Shown: positions 30,706-36,282 of the stretch, in pieces
How the letters are laid out: each line of letters opens with the position of its first letter
How positions within the stretch are numbered: position 1 is the first letter of the stretch
Assembly: GCA_018713605.1 (NCBI GenBank)
Contig: DVOM01000043.1
Location: 1 to 36,282 of the forward strand
Source of the DNA: Scatacola_A faecigallinarum
GTDB taxonomy: Bacteria; Pseudomonadota; Alphaproteobacteria; RF32; CAG-239
Direction: 5' to 3'
Length of the DNA stretch: 36,282 bases
Position numbers and translations under genes: made by a program
Notes under the pieces: model-generated
Told to the model about the DNA's origin: nothing
The model's database searches: none
What the model saw: the letters and a program-made list of their open reading frames with translations, nothing else

Positions 30706-31185
30706 ATGGAAACATTAAACAAAAACGAAATGAGAGAAATGGTTGCAGCTTTAATCGCTAAGGGTGCTGTTGTTAAGAACTTTGCCAAATTCGCACGTAT
30801 TCAGGCTCAATGCGCTGAGGGCGGCGAAGTTATCGAAACGATATTGGCTGACGGCACCAAAGAGACAACAAATACCGCCAATGCCGGAGATTGGATTGTA
30901 ACCAACCCCGGCGGCGAAAAATACGTTGTTCCCGCAGCCAAATTTCCCAAGAAATATGAACCCTGCCCCGAACTGGGCGACGGATGGTACAAACCGACCG
31001 GAGGCGTTCAGAAATTTCTTGAGCTGACGGAAGACACAACTTTCATCTGCTCTTGGGGCGAGGAACAGCATATCAAGGCAGGCGGTTTCGTTAACGTAAC
31101 GGATTTAAGCGATATCTACGGTATCGCCCGGGACGAGTTCTTTGACACTTACAAAGAGTGTTCCGAAGACGGAATCTTCTGTTAA
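30706..31185 (+). CDS. PGDYG-like domain protein
   Basis: A 159-residue soluble protein. The middle reads AGDWIVTNPGGEKYVVPAAKFPKKYEP (residues ~60-86; G-D-W-I-x-T-N-P-G-G-E-x-Y-V-V-x-x-x-x-F-x-x-x-Y), matching the short PGDYG-type domain found in phage- and plasmid-associated proteins of unknown function. The C-terminal half has GGWYKP-like and GGFVNVTDLSDIYGIA segments and ends in Cys. The start ATG lacks a clear ribosome site. It is a single-gene unit bounded by terminators, with the mraZ promoter region downstream. Confidence 0.65.
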   Translation: METLNKNEMREMVAALIAKGAVVKNFAKFARIQAQCAEGGEVIETILADGTKETTNTANAGDWIVTNPGGEKYVVPAAKFPKKYEPCPELGDGWYKPTGGVQKFLELTEDTTFICSWGEEQHIKAGGFVNVTDLSDIYGIARDEFFDTYKECSEDGIFC

Positions 31186-31208
31186 TGCCCTCATTTCTTA
31201 AACTTACG

Positions 31209-31238
31209 GAGTGCTCCCTGCGGGGCACTCTTTTTTTT
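31209..31238 (+). terminator. Terminator of the PGDYG-like gene
   Basis: GAGTGCTCC (31209-31217) pairs with GGGGCACTC (31222-31230), followed by T8. Confidence 0.93.
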
Positions 31239-31274
31239 GACGTTTTATCCCCAGAAAATTATGTCCCGGCAACG

Positions 31275-31294
31275 CAAGCCGGCCGCCAGCTTGA
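31275..31294. repeat. Third copy of the CAAGC...GCTTG palindrome
   Basis: AACGCAAGCCGGCCGCCAGC followed by TTGA matches the copy at ~16570 (AACGCAAGCTGTAGCCAGC, then TTGA) in sequence and orientation. Confidence 0.5.
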
Positions 31295-31355
31295 TGAGAA
31301 TCGCAACAATTTTATTCAGAACAAACTGTGAACAGTTAACAAAATCCTAAAATTT

Positions 31356-31388
31356 CCCATTGAAACCCATAAAAACCCATGTTATACC
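31356..31388 (+). promoter_or_regulatory. mraZ promoter with three MraZ-box repeats
   Basis: CCCAT occurs at 31356-31360, 31366-31370 and 31376-31380. Read on the other strand this is ATGGG repeated three times with exact 10-bp spacing, matching the known MraZ operator (repeated TGGG boxes spaced by 5-6 nt). The boxes overlap a promoter TTGAAA (31360-31365), 17-nt spacer, TATACC (31383-31388). MraZ is encoded just downstream, so the cluster is likely autorepressed. Confidence 0.8.
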
Positions 31389-31426
31389 ATAAAGCATAGG
31401 ATTAATGCGGTTGAAGGATTCTGAAA

Positions 31427-31897
31427 TTGAGAAAAACCTTTCTCTTTATGGATACAATCATCAACAAGGTGGACGCCAAAGGGCGCGTTTCCCTGCCTTC
31501 AGACTACCGCGCAATCGTTAAGGAACTGTCAACGGAAATCGTCTGCTACCGCAGCCTTACCGCTCCCTGCATTGAAGGCTGCACCGAAGAGCTGCTTGAC
31601 AAGCTGGCCACCGACATTGAGAACGCCACCGACTTCTTTTCGGAAACACAGGACAACCTTACCAATCTGATTTTCGGCGACGCCAGAAGATTCACTTTTG
31701 ATTCCACCGGCCGCATCATGCTGACGGAAAAGCTCCTTAAACATGCCGGCATCGGCGACACGGCCGTTTTTGTCGGCAAAGGCCGCAAATTTCAAATCTG
31801 GAACCCGGAAAACTGGGAAAAAGAAGAGGCGCGCATTCGCGCAGAAGTTTTGAAGAACCGGCCGACGCTGACACGCAAACCGGAGGCCGAACAATGA
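31427..31897 (+). CDS. mraZ: Transcriptional regulator MraZ
   Basis: DNA-binding AbrB/SpoVT-fold regulator that represses the dcw cluster; members form ring-shaped oligomers. The 156-residue product has two half-domains, each with the D-x-K-G-R-type core: NKVDAKGRVSLP (~13-24) and TFDSTGRIML (~87-96). The start is taken as TTG at 31427 because AAGGA precedes it and family members have about this N-terminal length. The ATG at 31448 has no ribosome site. It overlaps rsmH by 4 nt (ATGA). Confidence 0.92.
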   Translation: MRKTFLFMDTIINKVDAKGRVSLPSDYRAIVKELSTEIVCYRSLTAPCIEGCTEELLDKLATDIENATDFFSETQDNLTNLIFGDARRFTFDSTGRIMLTEKLLKHAGIGDTAVFVGKGRKFQIWNPENWEKEEARIRAEVLKNRPTLTRKPEAEQ

Positions 31898-32811
31898 CCG
31901 CCGCACAGAAACATATTCCGGTTATGCTCAAAGAGGTTTTGGAACATTTGTCACCGCAGGACGGCGAAACATATGTCGACGCCACTTTCGGCAACGGCGG
32001 TTACAGCGAAGCCATTCTGAAAGCGGCAAACTGCCGGCTCATCGCCATTGACCGCGATCCGACGGTTTTGCCCCGCGTCGAAGAACTGAAAGAAAAATAC
32101 GGTTCCCGTTTTGAATTCAGACAAGGGACCTTCGGCAACTTCAAAGATCTTATTGCTCAACCCGTCAACGGGGCGGTTTTTGACATCGGCGTGTCCTCCA
32201 TGCAGCTGGACGAGGCTGAAAGAGGATTTTCCTTTGCCAAAGACGCCCCTTTGGACATGAGGATGTCCTGTACCGGGCGCACTGCCGCCGACCTTGTCAA
32301 CGAAATGACGGAAAAAGAACTGGCCGATTTGATTTACAAATACGGCGAGGAGCGCAAATCGCGGCAGATTGCGGCCCGCATTGCAGAACGCCGCCGAATT
32401 AAGCCGATTGAAACGACCAAAGAACTGGCAGAAATCATCTATACCGTCATTCACAAGACACCTAACGCCATTGACCCGGCAACCCGCACTTTTCAAGCGC
32501 TGCGGATTGCCGTCAACAACGAGCTGGAGGAGCTCGAAAACGGCCTGAAAGGCGCCGTTGACCTTCTGACCTCGCACGGCCGTCTGGTCGTGGTTACGTT
32601 CCATTCTCTGGAAGACCGGATTGTCAAAAGCTTTTTCAAAGAACAAAGCGGCAAAAACGCCGGCGTATCGCGTTATATGCCGGAAATGCCGCAGAACAGC
32701 GACTGCGTCAGCCTGGCCGAATGTTCAAAAGCCGTTCTGCCCGGCCCAGAAGAGACCGAAACCAACAAACGAGCCCGCTCGGCAAAACTGCGCTGCGCCG
32801 TCAAAAAGTGA
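31894..32811 (+). CDS. rsmH: 16S rRNA (cytosine(1402)-N(4))-methyltransferase RsmH
   Basis: Methylates C1402 of 16S rRNA using SAM. The 305-residue product begins with HIPVMLKEVLEHL, then the SAM motif YVDATFGNGGYSEAIL (~27-42), FDIGVSSMQLDEAERGFSF (~96-114, containing the conserved G-x-S-S-x-Q-L-D), DMRMS, and the late RIAVNNELEELE and VTFHSLEDRIVK blocks. All are hallmark RsmH (MraW) motifs. It is the second gene of the dcw cluster, coupled to mraZ by ATGA. Confidence 0.97.
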   Translation: MTAAQKHIPVMLKEVLEHLSPQDGETYVDATFGNGGYSEAILKAANCRLIAIDRDPTVLPRVEELKEKYGSRFEFRQGTFGNFKDLIAQPVNGAVFDIGVSSMQLDEAERGFSFAKDAPLDMRMSCTGRTAADLVNEMTEKELADLIYKYGEERKSRQIAARIAERRRIKPIETTKELAEIIYTVIHKTPNAIDPATRTFQALRIAVNNELEELENGLKGAVDLLTSHGRLVVVTFHSLEDRIVKSFFKEQSGKNAGVSRYMPEMPQNSDCVSLAECSKAVLPGPEETETNKRARSAKLRCAVKK

Positions 32812-32846
32812 AACCCTAACCCGCTTACCTAGAAAGGAATGCGACA

Positions 32847-33233
32847 ATGAACAGTACAAGAACCGCCACGTTAAGCCTCTGGGTTACCCTTACCTGTCTG
32901 GTCGGTTTCGGCATGTTCGTCATGAAGAATCAGGTTCAGAATCTCGAAAACGAGCTGGCCAGCATTAACCGCAACATTGAAGAAGACGTCAAAACCATTC
33001 ATATTCTCAAAGCCGAATGGAGCCACCTGAACAATCCGTCCCGGCTTCGTGCCCTGGCAACGAAACATATTTCGCTGAATCAGGTCAAGGCTGAACAAAT
33101 TATTAACTATTCTGCGTTACCATTTGACTATGAACAGGGCGAATCAGGCAGAAGACTGTTGGCCCGCAAAAACATAAGCAATCAGGCTGAGCGCAACAAA
33201 GAGCTCAAACGGCTCGTCAAAGCCCAGCGATAA
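32847..33233 (+). CDS. ftsL: Cell division protein FtsL
   Basis: A 128-residue bitopic protein with a short cytoplasmic tail, a transmembrane helix (~8-26, LSLWVTLTCLVGFGMFVM) and a periplasmic coiled coil (~28-65, QNLENELASINRNIEED) ending in the conserved WSHLNNPSRLRALA segment (~68-81). FtsL joins FtsB and FtsQ to activate FtsWI. It has an AGAAAGGAA site and sits between rsmH and ftsI as usual. Confidence 0.92.
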   Translation: MNSTRTATLSLWVTLTCLVGFGMFVMKNQVQNLENELASINRNIEEDVKTIHILKAEWSHLNNPSRLRALATKHISLNQVKAEQIINYSALPFDYEQGESGRRLLARKNISNQAERNKELKRLVKAQR

Positions 33234-33260
33234 AGAAAAGAAGCAAGGCAGAAGCAGTCA

Positions 33261-35009
33261 ATGTGGGGAAAGTATTTTTCCGGCCGCGAAGAAAAGAACT
33301 TTTATCTTCCGGGACAGGAAATTAAAATAGACAAGAGCTTTTCTTTTAAAAATTACACTTGTGAGAAAGATCCGCTTTCCACCTGCAAAAACCGCGTCGC
33401 CTTTGCAACGCTGATGTTTCTGTTGGTTTACGCCGTTATCGGCGTCCGGCTCTTCAGCGTCTGCATCACGCCAAACGCCGGCGAAGCCAAAACCGCCGAC
33501 GAAAGCGACACCATCCGCGCCTATGCCGCAAACCCGATAAAACGCGCCGACATTCTCGACCGCAACGGCACAATTATCGCCACGTCACTTCCCACCGTTA
33601 ACCTATACGCCAATCCCAAAAAAATTCTGAACGCACAGAAAGCCGCCGCCGAACTCAGCCGCATTCTGCCGGACATCCGCTATGAAGACATTCTGGCCAA
33701 ACTGCAGCGGCGCGGGAGTTTCGTTTATATCAAACGTAACCTTTCTCCCGCCCAGCAGTATCAAATCAACTATCTGGGCATTCCCGGTCTGGAGTTTGAA
33801 GACGGCGAAAAACGCATTTATCCGCACAAAAACCTGTTTGCCCATCTCCTCGGCAACACCAATATAGACAACAAAGGCATTTCCGGTATCGAAAAGAAGC
33901 TTGACGAGCGTCTGACCCAATCCGACATTCCGCTGCAGCTTACCATTGACGCCGGCATTCAGGACACCATTCGCAGCGAACTGGCCGCCGCTGTTGAAAA
34001 ATACAGTGCGGAAGGCGCAGCGGCAATTTTGATGGACGTTAAAAGCGGCGAAATAATTTCAATGATTTCCCTGCCGGATTATGACCCCAACCTAAACGAT
34101 TACAAAACGCCGCGCGCGCAGTTCAATTTTGCCACCAAAGGCGTTTACGAACCGGGTTCGGTTCTGAAAATTTTCAATGCGGCGCTCGGGCTGGAAAGCG
34201 GCAAGGTCAAGCTTGCCGACCGGTTTGACGCGACCAAGCCGCTGAAACTGCGTTATAACACAATCAAGGATTACCGCGGCGAAAACCGCTGGCTGACCCT
34301 GCAAGAGGTTCTGATTTATTCGTCGAACATCGGTTCGGCGCAAATTGCCCTTAAAGTCGGCAAAAAAGAACAGCAGAATTTTCTGAAAAACCTCGGCTTC
34401 TTTGAGCCAATTCAGGGAATTGAAGTTGCAGAAAAAGGATATCCTCTGGTACCCAGACGCTGGGGAGAAGAAACAACGGCCACCGTCGGTTACGGTTACG
34501 GCATTTCAATTACCCCGCTGCATTTGGTCAGCGCTTTTGCTGGTGTCATCAACGGCGGCATTTATCATGAACCGACGCTTTTAAAAGACAACAAAAACCG
34601 CGAAAGCCACAGGGTCGTTTCGTTCAACACGTCTAAAGAAATGCGCAAACTGCTGCGCGGCGTCGTGGTCGAAGGTTCCGGCAAACGCGCCAATGTTTTG
34701 GGCTATGAGGTTGCCGGCAAAACCGGAACGGCCAACAAGCTGGTCAACGGCAAATATGTCGACAAAAAGGTCATGACTTCATTTCTGGCCACATTTCCGG
34801 CATCCAACCCGCAATATGCCCTGTTTCTGATGATGGACGAACCCAAAGCCACCAAAGAAACCTGGGGCTTTGTCACTTCTGGCTGGAATACGGTGCCGAC
34901 AGCCGGAAAAATTATTTCGACCATTGCGCCGCAGTTAAATATCAAAGCCAATTATGATTTGGAAGAACAACGCCGCAACCGGATTATCGAGGCTGCCTAC
35001 GGACGCTGA
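33261..35009 (+). CDS. ftsI: Septal peptidoglycan transpeptidase FtsI (PBP3-type)
   Basis: Class B penicillin-binding protein, the septal D,D-transpeptidase working with FtsW. It has 582 residues: cytoplasmic N-terminus, one transmembrane helix (~48-68), pedestal domain with RADILDRNGTIIA (~95-107), then the transpeptidase domain. Its catalytic motifs are S300-V-L-K303, SSN (354-356) and KTGT (487-490). All three are intact, so it should be active and beta-lactam sensitive. The ribosome site is weak (AAGG some distance from the ATG). It is followed by a strong terminator in place of murE. Confidence 0.96.
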   Translation: MWGKYFSGREEKNFYLPGQEIKIDKSFSFKNYTCEKDPLSTCKNRVAFATLMFLLVYAVIGVRLFSVCITPNAGEAKTADESDTIRAYAANPIKRADILDRNGTIIATSLPTVNLYANPKKILNAQKAAAELSRILPDIRYEDILAKLQRRGSFVYIKRNLSPAQQYQINYLGIPGLEFEDGEKRIYPHKNLFAHLLGNTNIDNKGISGIEKKLDERLTQSDIPLQLTIDAGIQDTIRSELAAAVEKYSAEGAAAILMDVKSGEIISMISLPDYDPNLNDYKTPRAQFNFATKGVYEPGSVLKIFNAALGLESGKVKLADRFDATKPLKLRYNTIKDYRGENRWLTLQEVLIYSSNIGSAQIALKVGKKEQQNFLKNLGFFEPIQGIEVAEKGYPLVPRRWGEETTATVGYGYGISITPLHLVSAFAGVINGGIYHEPTLLKDNKNRESHRVVSFNTSKEMRKLLRGVVVEGSGKRANVLGYEVAGKTGTANKLVNGKYVDKKVMTSFLATFPASNPQYALFLMMDEPKATKETWGFVTSGWNTVPTAGKIISTIAPQLNIKANYDLEEQRRNRIIEAAYGR

Positions 35010-35096
35010 CGGCGCCTGTCCATATAGGAATATTGTCCTTGACAAATATAAAAAATTCTGATATGCGTTTTATGTCACTTGCTACAAGTCTGCCTA

Positions 35097-35130
35097 AAAA
35101 AACCGCCGACAATAAATCGGCGGTTTTTTA
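35097..35130. terminator. Strong terminator after ftsI
   Basis: AAAAACCGCCGA and TCGGCGGTTTTTT pair around CAATAAA (stem 35102-35109 / 35117-35124 plus the A/T arms). It lies ~90 nt after ftsI and ends the division-gene transcript. Confidence 0.93.
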
Positions 35131-35188
35131 ACTGAATTTTATTATTAAACCGGTTAAGCTTAATTGTCTTATTACAAGGGGTTTATTG

Positions 35189-35773
35189 ATGAAAAAGTTT
35201 TTTAAATATCTGGGAATTGCCATCGCTGCCCTGCTGCTGATTGTGATTGTATCGGTCTGGATCTTCTTTTGCCTTTATAAAGACTGGTTCGACTTTAATG
35301 ACGCTATTATGAAAAATGATATTGAAAAAATGTCTTCTATGATAAAAAAAGGTTACAATATTAATAATCGTCTATACATTTACAAAAATACGGATCATCT
35401 TTTTTTTGCCGTAGGAAATACCGGAACTTCTTTACGTACTTTAGAGTTTTTACTGAAACACGGAGCTGACACTAACTATTTGGGCCAAAAGAAAGTACCT
35501 CTTGTCATTTTAGCTACCGCTTTGAAAAAACCGGAACAAGTAAAGCTTTTAATTAAATATGGTGCGGACCTAAGTGCAAAATCGGCCGACACAACACTAA
35601 CAGACTGGGCTGTTGCGACATCCCAACCTCAAATTATTATGATGATTCCTGAGGAAAAGATATCTTTGGGAAGAGCATCATTGGAAAACCCTGCGGCATT
35701 AAAGAGAATCTACGATTTTTATCATCTGAAACAGACAGATAAACGCGTCATCAATTATTTAGAAAATCAATAA
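35189..35773 (+). CDS. Membrane-anchored ankyrin-repeat protein
   Basis: A 194-residue protein with an N-terminal transmembrane helix (~7-28, LGIAIAALLLIVIVSVWIFF) and two to three ankyrin-like repeats. The clear ones are TLEFLLKHGADTNYLGQKK (~92-110) and QVKLLIKYGADLSAKSAD (~127-144), with the canonical LL-x-x-G-A-D turn; a weaker one lies at ~38-60. Ankyrin repeats mediate protein binding. The partner is unknown. The ATG at 35189 is preferred to the TTG one codon earlier, with AAGGGG as ribosome site. It is clearly AT-richer than the ftsI side, which suggests acquisition. Flanked by terminators, so expressed alone. Confidence 0.8.
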   Translation: MKKFFKYLGIAIAALLLIVIVSVWIFFCLYKDWFDFNDAIMKNDIEKMSSMIKKGYNINNRLYIYKNTDHLFFAVGNTGTSLRTLEFLLKHGADTNYLGQKKVPLVILATALKKPEQVKLLIKYGADLSAKSADTTLTDWAVATSQPQIIMMIPEEKISLGRASLENPAALKRIYDFYHLKQTDKRVINYLENQ

Positions 35774-35791
35774 ATTTAACTATTTACTCCT

Positions 35792-35818
35792 AAGGCTGAC
35801 CTCGTCAGCCTTTTTTTA
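35792..35818 (+). terminator. Terminator of the ankyrin gene
   Basis: AGGCTGAC (35793-35800) pairs with GTCAGCCT (35804-35811) around CTC, followed by T7. Confidence 0.92.
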
Positions 35819-35832
35819 TGAAAGGAAAGGAA

Positions 35833-36282
35833 ATGAGCATTTTTAGCAAAATATATGAAATCGGAAAAACAATTCATGATACCATAAAAGAAATTAACAT
35901 TTTAGATGAGATATACAAACAAGATGAACGTATCTACAAAGGAAGTTTGTTGAATCAGATTGATGAAATGGAAAACAGTGCAAACGAGGCTGAAAACATA
36001 ATCCATAAAGAAATTAATTTGGAAAAGAACTCTCAAAAATTAAAACAAAAGCAGGGCTTATTCAGAGCAAAAAAATACGCGGCATTGTTTGCCAAACACC
36101 ACAAGCCGGAAACCGACATTCTGTTAAAACCGGCGGAGAATATCGGTGCAACAGAAATCGAAAAAGCACGCCGCTTTTCGATGTTTGAAAACAACAATCC
36201 GCAGCTCGGTAAAGAAATCGACGCTAAAATTGAAGACTGGTACAATACCATTTACGGAACCGCCCCGCTGCGCCGCGACGGC
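35833..36282 (+). CDS. Unknown helical protein, N-terminal part (runs off the window)
   Basis: ATG at 35833 behind AAAGGAAAGG opens a frame that continues through the window end, 150 codons without a stop. The start MSIFSKIYEIGKTIHD leads into a charged, strongly helical region (~20-80, probable coiled coil) and then a less AT-rich part ending WYNTIYGTAPLRRDG. Composition shifts from AT-rich at the 5' side to GC-richer near the end. No signal peptide or membrane segment. I do not recognise the family. Confidence 0.7.
   Translation, partial: MSIFSKIYEIGKTIHDTIKEINILDEIYKQDERIYKGSLLNQIDEMENSANEAENIIHKEINLEKNSQKLKQKQGLFRAKKYAALFAKHHKPETDILLKPAENIGATEIEKARRFSMFENNNPQLGKEIDAKIEDWYNTIYGTAPLRRDG

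Overview
The window looks like chromosomal DNA from a gut-type or host-associated alphaproteobacterium, most like the uncultured Rhodospirillales-like lineages. This placement is inferred from gene content, not from a database search. The pointers are the alphaproteobacterial gene sets: an MJ0042/DUF3426 zinc-ribbon protein divergent from ftsEX, a DUF2125 protein, the conserved alphaproteobacterial XRE regulator, bactofilin next to an M23 peptidase, and lpxC-bamD-recN in a row. Core genes have moderate GC and dense packing. AT-rich accessory genes sit at 21.5-22.9 kb and from 35.1 kb to the end.

Layout. 1-0.73 kb: the 3' end of a Cys-rich surface protein. 0.87-3.2 kb (minus): gap then pgk, with a terminator-like hairpin between them. 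3.3-4.5 kb (minus): nitroreductase and an unknown protein. 4.5-6.7 kb (plus): a small lipoprotein and argS. 6.7-7.25 kb (minus): an XRE regulator. 7.26-8.28 kb has no protein gene but is full of structured RNA: one large folded element and three tandem homologous small-RNA units, apparently minus strand and each with its own promoter. 8.3-9.2 kb: zinc-ribbon membrane protein. 9.3-13.3 kb (plus operon): ftsE, ftsX, a YdcF/SanA-like gene, plsC and a DUF2125 gene. 13.3-15.5 kb (minus): chorismate mutase-like gene, rsmD, rluB-like gene. 15.5-16.5 kb: tadA and smpB, convergent. 16.5-17.8 kb: palindromic repeats, a structured leader and two small related HTH-like genes, the second apparently broken. 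17.8-20.0 kb (minus): ftsB-like gene, M23 peptidase, bactofilin. 20.2-21.5 kb: a lipoprotein divergent from surE.

21.5-23.0 kb is an accessory patch beside a tRNA-Thr(CGU) gene. It holds a nested Rz/Rz1-like spanin pair, a small membrane protein, and an orphan Rhs-type toxin C-terminal fragment with no proper start. 23.1-30.35 kb is a minus-strand block of rnpB, lpxC, bamD, recN, an aspartate-semialdehyde dehydrogenase homologue without its catalytic residues (Usg-like), and a large MscS-family channel. 30.7-31.2 kb: PGDYG-like protein. 31.35-35.0 kb: the start of the division/cell-wall (dcw) cluster, mraZ-rsmH-ftsL-ftsI, behind a promoter carrying three MraZ boxes. The cluster stops at a strong terminator after ftsI instead of continuing to murE. 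35.2 kb to the end: an ankyrin-repeat membrane protein and a truncated unknown gene.

Much of the window serves the envelope and division: FtsEX, FtsB, FtsL, FtsI, MraZ, an M23 peptidase with bactofilin, BamD, LpxC, PlsC and MscS. The most novel-looking material is the tandem small-RNA array at 7.26-8.28 kb. Next come the tRNA-Thr accessory patch and the leader/HTH module at 16.7-17.8 kb.
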